Shown: positions 8,497-17,034 of the stretch, piece by piece
Numbering within the stretch: position 1 is the stretch's first letter
How the letters are laid out: every line of letters starts with the position of its first letter
Assembly: GCF_039522935.1 (NCBI RefSeq)
Contig: NZ_BAAAEI010000014.1
Span: 124,001-188,000 of the forward strand
Direction: 5' to 3'
DNA length: 64,000 nucleotides
Source of the DNA: Bowmanella denitrificans
Lineage (GTDB): Bacteria > Pseudomonadota > Gammaproteobacteria > Enterobacterales > Alteromonadaceae
Translations under genes and position numbers: made by a program
Notes under the pieces: generated by a model
What the model saw: the letters and a program-made list of their open reading frames with translations, nothing else
The model's database searches: none
Told to the model about the DNA's origin: nothing

Positions 8497-9738
8497 TTAA
8501 AAGCAGGTTTGAATCAATTGCCGGATGCGATAGTCAGCATCGACAATTCCCAGATAACGCCATTTATCCATGGTTAGGCAGGGATGTGAAGTGGAAAAAC
8601 ACAAGATATCGCCAACAGTTAACTTATCTTCGGCAGAAATCTTAAGCATGGCGTGCTGATCCATGATGCGGGTCAGTTGCCAATGTGCCGGTGTCGGCAC
8701 GGGAGCCTTATCGCCAGGACGGTAATGCAGCATCGGGGTTGGCAGGCCGGCATCAAAGGCGGCATCACGTTTGCCAAGGCCAATAATGGCCATACCTGGC
8801 TCGGGAACTGATTGTACATAAGCCCATACCTGCAGGCTGCTGACAAGGTCGCCCTGAATATCACAGGCCATACGACTTCTGCTTTTTACCCCGGCCTGGG
8901 CATCCTGATAAATACCGGTATCGTGAATCAGGTAACAACCAGGGCGGATCACCACCGCCATATCTTGTGGCAAACTGTTACTATCCATTTGCTCAGCAAC
9001 CAGATCGTACCAGGCAGAGCCGGCACCGGTCAGAATAACTTCGCCTTCAGCAAAGCGTTTTTGCTTGTGCCAGGTTAAGGCCATGGTGCGGATGTCACCA
9101 ACAAAACGGCGAATTTGCTGTGGGGCATCAATGCCATGGATAACCCCTTCATAAAAAGCGACACCGCGCAGGCGCAGCGCCGGAAGGGTTGTTATTATCT
9201 CGGCAAGGGCATCGGCTTGTGCTATTCCTCGAACACCGCAGCGGCCACCGCGAACGCCTATCTCCAGCAATACGTTGAGTTGTAAGCCGTGCGCCTGGAA
9301 ATATTGATTCAGGGCGTTGGCATTGTCGATGGAATCAACGAAACAATAGAATTCCAGGCCTTTTTGCAGTTGCCCGGCGATCAACTGCATGTTGTGTTTA
9401 CCCACCAGTTGATTGGCCATAATAATGCGCGACACGCCAGCAAGGCTGGCCGCAACGACCTGCGGCGCCGTGGCAAGGCTCATGGCCCAACTGCCGGACT
9501 GCAACTGCAGGGAAAACAGCTCAGGGGCCATGCTGGTCTTACCATGCGGAGCTAAACGCACACCGGTCCTGGCTGCATACTCCGTCATCCAGGCCTGGTT
9601 ATTTTGCAAGGCCTGACGGCTTAATACCGCTGTTGGCAGGCTGACTTGCTCGGCCAGTATATTCCAACCCTGATCAAGGCTTTGATGGTCGCCAGTGCCT
9701 TTAGTAAAGGCGGCAACGGTCTCGGATGACAAACTCAT
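8497..9738 (-). CDS. PLP-dependent DSD-type lyase (putative D-glucosaminate ammonia-lyase)
   Basis: A 413-residue fold-type III PLP enzyme of the D-serine dehydratase / D-threonine aldolase group. It has the alanine-racemase-like N-terminal barrel with the PLP lysine in APHGKTSMAP (about 65), LEIGVRGGRCGVRG near 160 with the usual arginine and glycine pattern, and a C-terminal domain with SHPCLTMDKW (about 385) supplying the His and Cys zinc ligands. I recall a D-glucosaminate dehydratase from this family in Pseudomonas. With KdgK downstream, dehydration and deamination of D-glucosaminate to 2-keto-3-deoxygluconate is the best guess; D-serine deamination is the alternative. It is first in the operon, 209 bp from the divergent receptor gene. 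Confidence 0.85.
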   Translation of the reverse strand: MSLSSETVAAFTKGTGDHQSLDQGWNILAEQVSLPTAVLSRQALQNNQAWMTEYAARTGVRLAPHGKTSMAPELFSLQLQSGSWAMSLATAPQVVAASLAGVSRIIMANQLVGKHNMQLIAGQLQKGLEFYCFVDSIDNANALNQYFQAHGLQLNVLLEIGVRGGRCGVRGIAQADALAEIITTLPALRLRGVAFYEGVIHGIDAPQQIRRFVGDIRTMALTWHKQKRFAEGEVILTGAGSAWYDLVAEQMDSNSLPQDMAVVIRPGCYLIHDTGIYQDAQAGVKSRSRMACDIQGDLVSSLQVWAYVQSVPEPGMAIIGLGKRDAAFDAGLPTPMLHYRPGDKAPVPTPAHWQLTRIMDQHAMLKISAEDKLTVGDILCFSTSHPCLTMDKWRYLGIVDADYRIRQLIQTCF

Positions 9739-9878
9739 GCAGCAACTCTCTGTCTGTTTAACCTTGATATCCCAGCATTCGCGTTTTGCTAAAAAATAAC
9801 CATTGCATGCGTAGGGATAACAATGTTAAAAAATACCTGTCTTCTGTAAATTGCATTGGTAAAAAGTAACACGCCAGG

Positions 9879-9905
9879 CAAAGTTAATCATCCTTACTAA
9901 CTTTG
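9879..9905. promoter_or_regulatory. Inverted repeat in the divergent promoter region
   Basis: CAAAGTTA-N11-TAACTTTG, perfect 8-bp arms, lies 42 bp before the receptor start and between the two divergent units. It is the best candidate operator for the RpiR regulator in this intergenic region. A leader hairpin in the receptor mRNA is the alternative. Confidence 0.35.
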
Positions 9906-9947
9906 TCAACCCAAGAAGTGAGCAAAACAAAAACAGGAGACCAACAA

Positions 9948-12869
9948 ATGAGACCACAAAGGTTTAAGCAACACCTGGTGGCGGCCAATATTTCTCTGAT
10001 CCTCAGCGGAATGGCTGTGCCTGCCGCGCTGGCGCAGGAGCAGGTGGCGGACGATGTGGAGATATTGGAAGTACGTGGCATAGCAGCCAGTCATAAGCGT
10101 AATCTTAACGAGAAACGCTTTAGCGACGGTATTACCGACGCCATTACTGCGGAAGACATCGGTAAGTTACCCGATGTGACTATATCCGATACCTTGCAAC
10201 GCATCCCTGGTGTACAGATTCGCCGCTCGGCCGGTGAAGGTTCAACGGTGAATGTAAGGGGGATGCCACAGGTCACAACCCTGTTAAATGGTGAACAACT
10301 ACTCAGCGCCGGTTCCATTACCACAGTGCAACCTGATTTCAGTGATATCCCGGCACCTTTAGTGTCGGCCATTGCTGTGCATAAGTCTCCTACCGCCAGT
10401 CTGTTAGCCGGTGGCATTTCCGGTACCCTGGACTTGCAAACGCTGCGCCCTTTTGACCTTGAGCAGGGAATGACCCTGAACGGCGTGGTGGAAACCACCC
10501 GTGGCAGTTTGTCCAAGGAAAATGATCACAAACTGGTGGCCTTTGCCGGTTATCGTGGTGACGATATGGGTTTGATGTTTACCGCCTCATACGACACCAA
10601 TACCCTGGCTAATTATCGCTATGGCACAATTTTGACCTCGTTCGATCTGCAAGGCGAAAATACCGGTGACAAGCGTGACTTTAATGCTGATGGTGACAAT
10701 AACGACAGCTATCTGAGCCAGCGTTTTCACGGCATGATGGACAAACAAACCGAACGCGATCGCCTCGGTTTAAGCGCCAGCTTTCAGGCGATGGTCAGTG
10801 ACAATCTGGAATTCATTGCCGATGTTTTCTACACCGATATGGATGATGCCGATCGTCAGCAAGGGCTGATGATTGACAACGCCCGTGGCAATATCTGGGC
10901 CTATTCCGATAACTTTATTGAGCGTGCACCGGGCCCGTTAGGTGGCAACATATATACGGTTAACCAGGCCGAGCTGTTAGTCCGCAGGGTCAGCTCGTAT
11001 TCTGAAAGTCTGACCAATGACCGTCAGTCCACGAATGTTAATTTGCAGTTGAATTACTTGGGCGATGGCCCGCTGAGCGGCTCGGTAAGGTATTTACGTG
11101 GTGATGCGGAACGTTCACACACCGAAAATGTGGCGCACTCCTACCTGACCAGTGGTGCTCAGCACGCAGCCTTTACCAATAACACTGGTACGGCGACTCC
11201 GGTTAACCCTAATGGCTATGGCCCGGATCCCATCAAAGTTGACTTTGACCGCACTGGCGAGTACATCACCCTTGGTTATGATCAGGGCTTTGGCTCTGAT
11301 GTGAGCAAGTACAATCTGGTATCAACCTACTCAGAGAATAACTTCGATGAAGAGGCGACACTCGATGTGCTGCGCGCCGACGGTACTTATGAGTTTCAGG
11401 GCGATCATCTGGCCAATGTGGAGTTCGGGGTACGCTGGGGTAAACGTGATGTTGAGCGCGACACCTATATTCTGGTCGCCCCCATGACCGGCGGGCAATT
11501 TACCGCCGATGTGATGTGGAAAGATTCCAGTGCCGCATTAGGTGATACTAACGGCGACGGTACGGTAAATGTGTCGCAGGGCGATCTGACCATTGGCAAC
11601 ACCAATTTCTTCACCGATTTGCCCGAAGGCTGGGTACATAAGGTAGACGGATTCGGGCCAGCCAGTGGCGACAGCTTCTATATGATTAATCCCAAAGTAC
11701 TAGATGATCCTTTTGCCTTCCAAAATGCCCTTTACCCCGGCAATAAGCGCTTATCCAGACCTTCTCGCTCATTTGATATCAAGGAAGTGACCCAGACCGC
11801 CTATTTGCAGGCCAACTTCGACGGCATGCTGTTGGGCATTCCATACAAAGCCAATGTGGGCGGCAAATACATCAGAACAGAATTGGATATTGGCCAGTAT
11901 ATTATTGGCGATGGCCGACCTTGTTCGCTCTGTACCGCTGCCAATAGCACCGGCTATGAAGTGCTGGAGCGTAGCTATTCTGACTTCCTGCCTGCGGCAA
12001 ATATTACCTTTAATATTACCGATGATTTCCTTATTCGTGCTGCCTATGGTAAGACCATGACCAGTCTGAATATGAGTCAGTTGTCTGGTGGTATCAGTGT
12101 CGGGCGCACCCGCGCTGGGGATGTACTGGCGGCTGAGCTGGGTGTCAGCCCGGATCTGCTGGTGGCCATCAACGGTAGCCGTAATGGTAACCCGGATCTG
12201 GAGCCATGGCGTGCCAGCAATTATAACCTGTCGGCAGAATGGTACTTTGACGATTCCAGTCTGGTCAGCCTGGGCTTGTTTAAGATGGATATCGAATCCT
12301 TTATTGAGCGTGGCCAGGTGATTATGGGCTTGCCGGATATCGACGGTGTGGTGCGCCGCGAAGTACCGGTAAACACCGAAATCAATGGTGAAGGCGGCAG
12401 TATTGACGGTGTGGAACTGGCATACCACCAGGCCTTTGACTTTTTGCCGGGCGTGTGGGGTGGCTTTGGCACTACTCTAAACCTGACGTATGCGCCAAGC
12501 GACAGTGCTAACGTTGACGTTTATGGTGGAGAACTGCCGATTCAGGATAACTCCGAGCGCTCCGCTAATGCTATTTTATGGTATGACCAAGACGGATTGC
12601 AGTTCCGACTCGCCGCTAACTACCGCAGCGATCGTCTCGACAGCCTGGGCTTTGCCGTGGGTGAGGGCGTATTGCCGGTGTGGGCCGATGACACATTGTA
12701 TGTGGATATGTCAGCCAGCTACGATATTTCAGAGAACCTCAGCGTATATCTGCAGGGCAGTAATATTACCGAAGAGTTCGAGAATATTTATGCACAGTGG
12801 CAGGATAACGTAGTCACACAAAACGTGTATGAACGTCGCTGGACATTGGGCATTCGCGGTCGTTTGTAA
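9948..12869 (+). CDS. TonB-dependent receptor
   Basis: A 973-residue outer-membrane receptor. After a signal peptide (ending AALAQE near 30) comes a TonB-box-like stretch (DDVEILEVRG), a plug domain (about 55-185, with LPDVTISDTLQRIPGVQIRR and VNVRGM) and a 22-strand barrel ending in LGIRGRL. It resembles the large Caulobacter-type carbohydrate receptors. The ATG at 9948 is chosen because AGGAGA lies just upstream; the frame is open to a TTG at 9903. Divergent from the deaminase operon, it probably imports oxidised chito-oligosaccharides, energised by TonB-ExbBD encoded elsewhere. Confidence 0.92.
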   Translation: MRPQRFKQHLVAANISLILSGMAVPAALAQEQVADDVEILEVRGIAASHKRNLNEKRFSDGITDAITAEDIGKLPDVTISDTLQRIPGVQIRRSAGEGSTVNVRGMPQVTTLLNGEQLLSAGSITTVQPDFSDIPAPLVSAIAVHKSPTASLLAGGISGTLDLQTLRPFDLEQGMTLNGVVETTRGSLSKENDHKLVAFAGYRGDDMGLMFTASYDTNTLANYRYGTILTSFDLQGENTGDKRDFNADGDNNDSYLSQRFHGMMDKQTERDRLGLSASFQAMVSDNLEFIADVFYTDMDDADRQQGLMIDNARGNIWAYSDNFIERAPGPLGGNIYTVNQAELLVRRVSSYSESLTNDRQSTNVNLQLNYLGDGPLSGSVRYLRGDAERSHTENVAHSYLTSGAQHAAFTNNTGTATPVNPNGYGPDPIKVDFDRTGEYITLGYDQGFGSDVSKYNLVSTYSENNFDEEATLDVLRADGTYEFQGDHLANVEFGVRWGKRDVERDTYILVAPMTGGQFTADVMWKDSSAALGDTNGDGTVNVSQGDLTIGNTNFFTDLPEGWVHKVDGFGPASGDSFYMINPKVLDDPFAFQNALYPGNKRLSRPSRSFDIKEVTQTAYLQANFDGMLLGIPYKANVGGKYIRTELDIGQYIIGDGRPCSLCTAANSTGYEVLERSYSDFLPAANITFNITDDFLIRAAYGKTMTSLNMSQLSGGISVGRTRAGDVLAAELGVSPDLLVAINGSRNGNPDLEPWRASNYNLSAEWYFDDSSLVSLGLFKMDIESFIERGQVIMGLPDIDGVVRREVPVNTEINGEGGSIDGVELAYHQAFDFLPGVWGGFGTTLNLTYAPSDSANVDVYGGELPIQDNSERSANAILWYDQDGLQFRLAANYRSDRLDSLGFAVGEGVLPVWADDTLYVDMSASYDISENLSVYLQGSNITEEFENIYAQWQDNVVTQNVYERRWTLGIRGRL

Positions 12870-12877
12870 TATGCATG

Positions 12878-12904
12878 AGCCCGGTGTCACGTTGATGCCG
12901 GGCT
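12878..12904 (+). terminator. Hairpin after the receptor gene
   Basis: Stem AGCCCGG / CCGGGCT with a 13-base loop, between convergent genes ending at 12869 and 12920. There is no strong T run, so it may act on both strands weakly. Confidence 0.45.
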
Positions 12905-12919
12905 AATACTATTTGTGAT

Positions 12920-13720
12920 TCAGGCATTGCGTTTACGCTTCAGGTATTGCCCTGGAGTTAGCCCCACCACCTGCTTAAACTCATGAATAAAGTGTGCCTG
13001 GTCATAGTACCCGGCTTGCAAGGCCAGTTCGGTCAGACTGGCTGGCCCTGCTGCTTTAATCAACTGTCTGGCCAGTTGGATTCGTTGAAGTTTACTGTAT
13101 TGTTTTGGCGAAAGTCCCAACCAGCGACCAAACTGGCGCTCTAACTGGCGCTGACTGATATTCATATCCTGGGTCATGGCCTGAATATTCTGCGAGCCGT
13201 TGCTTTGCTGGATACGGGTCAGCGCGTAAGTGAATGCCTGTTGTGCACCCAGATCCATGCTGAGTAAATGCAGCAGTTCCTGATCCAACCGTTTGATTCG
13301 TTGCGCAATAGAAAGTGGCGCCAGACGCTCTGCAAGTGCCAGCCCCGGGAAGCTTGGAATAATGTCCAGTGCTGAAGCTTGAATATCCAGAACATCACTG
13401 AGCGGTAAGCCAAATAGCGCCATGCCTTTACCTGGATTAAATCTTACGCCTAGTGCATCCACCTGTCCGGTTAAATGTAATCTGGTGGTCTGCCGGGTAG
13501 GTCCGGTCAACAGACAAGGGCTATGGTAGGGCTGGCCGTCAAACAGTAGTGCATCGGCAAAATTGAAAATAACACCGCAGCCTCCCTCAGGATGCATAAA
13601 TTCGGCTTGAGTCGGATGCGGGCCAGCGGGCGCCTGCATGGTCCAGTAACACCTGATATGTGGCTGCAACTGTGGGCAGGGGGGATGAAGTTTAAAGCCC
13701 AGATGGGCAAGGTTATGCAT
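12920..13720 (-). CDS. AraC family transcriptional regulator
   Basis: A 266-residue protein. The first 150 residues resemble the DUF6597-type sensory domain (HIRCYWTMQAP near 22, HPEGGCGVIFNFADAL near 43). The C-terminal 100 residues form the paired AraC HTH (MNISQRQLERQFGRWLGLSP near 185, LALQAGYYDQAHFIHEFK near 230). It diverges from the AhpD-like gene at 13879 and is likely to control it, as such pairs often do. The inducer is unknown. Confidence 0.88.
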   Translation of the reverse strand: MHNLAHLGFKLHPPCPQLQPHIRCYWTMQAPAGPHPTQAEFMHPEGGCGVIFNFADALLFDGQPYHSPCLLTGPTRQTTRLHLTGQVDALGVRFNPGKGMALFGLPLSDVLDIQASALDIIPSFPGLALAERLAPLSIAQRIKRLDQELLHLLSMDLGAQQAFTYALTRIQQSNGSQNIQAMTQDMNISQRQLERQFGRWLGLSPKQYSKLQRIQLARQLIKAAGPASLTELALQAGYYDQAHFIHEFKQVVGLTPGQYLKRKRNA

Positions 13721-13878
13721 AGTGATGTACCGGCTTTGTTGTCAGCTCAGTGTACTGGATCCGGTTAAGTCCTTACCACCCCGCCAGCCAAAAGAATACC
13801 GGGTCGAATTTATACAATTTTTTTCAACCAACCCAGGTTAGCCTGCATAGCGAATCAACTGCAAATTGGAGAGATGTG

Positions 13879-14355
13879 ATGTCACTACGCGTAAATTATT
13901 ATCAGCAGGCGCCGGGTGCTGTTCAGGCTATGATGGCATTGGAAAAGTATCTGGCGACTATTGCAGATCAACCGCAGGGCCTACCTAAAACCTTATTGGA
14001 ACTGGTTAAGATGCGGGTCTCCCAGCTCAACCGCTGTGCCTTTTGTCTGGATATGCACAGCAAAGATAGTCGCGCCGCTGGCGAAACCGAGCAGCGCCTT
14101 TACTTGCTCAGTGCCTGGCGTGAATCCCCTTGTTATACCGAGCAGGAGCGTGCCGCGCTGCAGTGGGCCGAGCTATTGACGAATTTGTCGCAAACAGAGG
14201 TGAGTGATGCCTGCTATCACGAGGTAAAACAGTGCTTTTCCGACAAACAAATGGCGGATCTAACCCTGGCCATTAACGCCATTAATGGCTGGAATCGATT
14301 CTGCGTGGGTTTGGGGGCCGAGGTGGGCTCCTACCAGGTCGGGCAATTTGACTAG
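13879..14355 (+). CDS. Carboxymuconolactone decarboxylase / AhpD-like protein
   Basis: A 158-residue all-alpha protein of the CMD/AhpD family. The redox motif CAFCLDMHSKDSR (about 52-64) contains the CxxC pair and the histidine used for peroxidase-type activity. The ATG at 13879 is chosen because GGAGAG precedes it and the family starts here; the upstream 43 codons look non-coding. It is paired with the divergent AraC gene. A role in peroxide or electrophile detoxification is inferred from the family. Confidence 0.9.
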   Translation: MSLRVNYYQQAPGAVQAMMALEKYLATIADQPQGLPKTLLELVKMRVSQLNRCAFCLDMHSKDSRAAGETEQRLYLLSAWRESPCYTEQERAALQWAELLTNLSQTEVSDACYHEVKQCFSDKQMADLTLAINAINGWNRFCVGLGAEVGSYQVGQFD

Positions 14356-14386
14356 CTGGACTATTTAACCCATGTACAAATAAAAC

Positions 14387-14407
14387 AGGGCTGCCACAAG
14401 CAGCCCT
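14387..14407 (-). terminator. Bidirectional intrinsic terminator
   Basis: Perfect 8-bp stem AGGGCTGC / GCAGCCCT, loop CACAA. On the minus strand it is followed by GTTTTATTTG, which gives the PspB-like gene a good terminator. It also ends the AhpD-like gene. Confidence 0.75.
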
Positions 14408-14657
14408 ACTTATCTACCACGCGAAGCGAGGCGATTTCTTCATTGAGTTGATATTTTTTGTCTGTCACTATGGCCTCCAACACTTCCAGGCGTTTCTTAA
14501 CCCCGTTCAGTTCTTCTTTTAGGCCCTGCTTCTCTGAGTTATCTAATTTAGCATTGGCCTTGGCCATTTCTTTCTTATGTCCCATCCACATCGCGGTAAA
14601 CACAATGGGCAAAACAAACAAGAATAAAATAATCAATACAAATTCCGGGCCTTCCAT
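14406..14657 (-). CDS. Small membrane protein, PspB-like
   Basis: An 83-residue protein with one N-terminal membrane segment (about 5-24, ILFLFVLPIVFTAMWMGHKK) followed by a charged, probably coiled-coil region (LKEELNGVKKRLEVLEAIV). This layout matches phage-shock protein B, whose helix ends with a similar RxxALExIL segment. No pspA, pspC or pspF gene is nearby, so it may be an unrelated or detached paralogue. The ATG at 14657 follows AAGGAA; a longer frame to 14768 lacks support. Confidence 0.6.
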   Translation of the reverse strand: MEGPEFVLIILFLFVLPIVFTAMWMGHKKEMAKANAKLDNSEKQGLKEELNGVKKRLEVLEAIVTDKKYQLNEEIASLRVVDK

Positions 14658-14911
14658 TTTGGGTTCCTTATTCTTAATAAGATCGACGTAATTTAAGCAT
14701 GGATAAGAGTCAATGCTATTCAACTTTGCAGCAATATTTAAACCAATATTTATTTCTATTAAAAACATAGAGTTATCTTTTTGCTTGAAGTGAATGTGCG
14801 AAAATATGGCCTAACCAACTAATAATTGGCCTTGTTTGCTAATAAGGGAACCTTGCACTCAGGAGGAAAAAGGGTAGATTGAAATAAGTGCCCATCAATA
14901 AGGTCGGCCTG

Positions 14912-15694
14912 ATGCATCATGCCTTACTGGTAATATGTTTATTACTGACTTCGCTGGCTGTGATTGCCAAAGAGCGGGTCAGGATTGCGGTGTTTGATGA
15001 GCATAGTGAGTTTCTGGTAACCCATACAGGGTATGGGCTTGCCTGGGAAATTCTGGAGCTGGCCGCTGAACAAGCCGATATTGTACTTCTGCCGCAGGAA
15101 AGCTCATGGACCGGTGCATTAAATCGGTTGCATGCCGGCAAAGTCAAAATGATATTTGGGGTATTAAAGACCAAGGAACGTCAAAGCTGGCTGCAATTCA
15201 GCCTGCCCCTGGGGCAGGATAAAATCAGGGTTTTTACTGGCCCTGAGAACATGATCAACCAAGTCGAAGACATTGATTTTGCTTCCGCCAGAGTCGGGGT
15301 ATCGGCCAAATCAGTCAGTGAGCAACATGCCAGAGCATTAGGGTTCAAACACATTTATGCGATTCGTGAGCGTGGCAATTTGTTTCAGATGCTAAGCAGT
15401 GGACGCCTGGATTACCTGATTTTTGGTGAAGCTTTTGTGGGGTATTTTTGTAAGACGGCAATGGCAAATTCATCGTCATGTCTCAAACCTTTGTTACCGG
15501 TATTGCAACATACGGATATTCGTTTTGCCGCTCCCCTCGATAACCCGGACGCCGTTGCCCTAAGCCACAGAATAGACCAGCAGATCCGGCTGTTAGCGAC
15601 ACGTCCTGATATCAGGCAGTTATTTGAGCGTTATCAATATTCTGAACAAGATTATCAAACCTGGCTGAATAGCTTACCGGTTGAGAACCGGTAA
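14912..15694 (+). CDS. Periplasmic substrate-binding protein, SBP_bac_3 type
   Basis: An exported binding protein of about 260 residues: signal peptide HALLVICLLLTSLAVIA, then lobe one (VRIAVFDEHSEFLVTHTGYG, ending near 110) and lobe two (VGVSAKSVSEQHARALGF onward). It resembles the protein at 186-902 and, like it, has no transport genes beside it. Start choice is uncertain: ATG 14912 gives a compact signal peptide, while GTG 14888 lies 22 bp after a clear AGGAGG (14861-14866), too far for normal use. The ligand is unknown. Confidence 0.8.
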   Translation: MHHALLVICLLLTSLAVIAKERVRIAVFDEHSEFLVTHTGYGLAWEILELAAEQADIVLLPQESSWTGALNRLHAGKVKMIFGVLKTKERQSWLQFSLPLGQDKIRVFTGPENMINQVEDIDFASARVGVSAKSVSEQHARALGFKHIYAIRERGNLFQMLSSGRLDYLIFGEAFVGYFCKTAMANSSSCLKPLLPVLQHTDIRFAAPLDNPDAVALSHRIDQQIRLLATRPDIRQLFERYQYSEQDYQTWLNSLPVENR

Positions 15695-15696
15695 GC
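15672..15696 (+). terminator. Hairpin across the 3' end of the gene
   Basis: Perfect 11-bp arms GCTTACCGGTT / AACCGGTAAGC with a GAG loop, overlapping the last codons and the stop at 15694. There is no T run after it. It may act as a factor-assisted terminator or mRNA end protector. Confidence 0.45.
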
Positions 15697-15790
15697 CAGG
15701 TAAACAAAGGCTAGGGGCTGTTTGTCTTTCATGTATAGGTTTTGTTCAAATCCAACCGCTTCTGGTCACGACGCCGGGCTGCAGACCTGA

Positions 15791-17023
15791 TTAAACGGTT
15801 CTGGTAGCCATCGCAGGGGAGATGGCGGCGGCGCGTTTGGCCGGCCCCAATACCGCCAGTAACCCTACCAAACAAAGGGCCAGCATACCTATTGGCAGCA
15901 AGTACCAGTGCAGACGGGTGAGTCCGAGAGACTCTACCAGAACAACATTCAGTCCAAGGCTGAGCAACGCACCTAGCAGCACGCCGACTGAACTGATGAT
16001 GAAATTTTCCAGCATAAAGTAACGCAGAATGCTGCCCTGACTGGCGCCCAGCGCGCGGCGGGTACCTATCTGCTTACGTCGGCGATTCACACTGAAACTG
16101 GCCAGACCGACGATTCCCAGGGCGGTCACCAGCGTCAGAGTTATCATTACCGTGCTAAGCACTTTGATCATGGCCTGATCGCGACGATAGCTGCGCTCCC
16201 GGGTCTCACTCATGCTGCGCATGCCCCTTACCACCCGACCTTTATTGCTGTCAGCCAGCAGTTGTTCCACTTTGGGCATCAGTTCGTCTAAGCGTCCTGG
16301 TTCGGTACGAATGATATAGGTACTGGTACTGAACAAGGTTTTTTCCGGTGACAGCATGGCATTTTCAACCCGGTTCCAGCCCACCCAGGGAGCCTGGAGT
16401 TTATCCACTATGCCCTGGATCAGTATGGGTTCGTCGTCGTTGATATATACGGTTTTGCCAACAACATCCTGATATTGATCATCGGGGAACAGGTTCTCCG
16501 CCAGGGCCTTGGTGACGATGGTCTGCGCTGGCCAGTCTCGCTGGGTACCCTGACGCCAGCGAATATCGGTGTCCTGGAAGGGCTGACCAGCAATCAGCTC
16601 AAGGTCCAACGTCTGAAGTACGTGCTCGTCTACCATGTAAACGGCGGTACCGACACCATCAAATTCAGTACCCGGTTGGGTTTGCAGTCCCATCGACCAG
16701 CCACCACCGCTAATGGGTATGGCATTTATCTGCATGGCATCCTTAACACCAGGCAAGGCACGGATAGCATCAAGATCGGTTTGGATGGTGACTTGCTGAT
16801 TAAAATCAGCGGCAAATCCGGTACTGCTGATATAGAAGCTGTTGGCTTCGTCTATACCGCTGTCCCTGGCCATCTGAGCTCGTCGTTCCAGTAGAATATG
16901 TACTGCATTAACCACAATACACAGTGTCACGGCAATTTGCAGGGCGATGAGTAAAGCACTGACCTTATTGCGGCTTAAAGCACGAAAAATGGGACCTATT
17001 TCCAGACAAGAGAATGCTTGCAT
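15791..17023 (-). CDS. ABC transporter permease, MacB/FtsX type (second permease)
   Basis: About 410 residues: one N-terminal membrane helix (near 20-40, LLIALQIAVTLCIVVNAVHI), a large periplasmic MacB-core domain (about 45-280), and three C-terminal helices of the FtsX fold (from about 285, with RRKQIGTRRALGAS). It pairs with the permease encoded upstream; together with the ATPase and the HlyD-type adaptor it makes a tripartite MacAB-like exporter. The start is ambiguous: GTG 17038 overlaps the previous stop, but GAGGA is ideally spaced for the ATG at 17023, where homologues also begin. The exported compound is unknown. Confidence 0.88.
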   Translation of the reverse strand: MQAFSCLEIGPIFRALSRNKVSALLIALQIAVTLCIVVNAVHILLERRAQMARDSGIDEANSFYISSTGFAADFNQQVTIQTDLDAIRALPGVKDAMQINAIPISGGGWSMGLQTQPGTEFDGVGTAVYMVDEHVLQTLDLELIAGQPFQDTDIRWRQGTQRDWPAQTIVTKALAENLFPDDQYQDVVGKTVYINDDEPILIQGIVDKLQAPWVGWNRVENAMLSPEKTLFSTSTYIIRTEPGRLDELMPKVEQLLADSNKGRVVRGMRSMSETRERSYRRDQAMIKVLSTVMITLTLVTALGIVGLASFSVNRRRKQIGTRRALGASQGSILRYFMLENFIISSVGVLLGALLSLGLNVVLVESLGLTRLHWYLLPIGMLALCLVGLLAVLGPAKRAAAISPAMATRTV

Positions 17024-17034
17024 AATCATGTTCC

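Noticed and set aside
11769..12428. Open frame of 219 codons on the minus strand
   Set aside because: Shadow of the TonB-dependent receptor gene; no ribosome binding site or recognisable domain.
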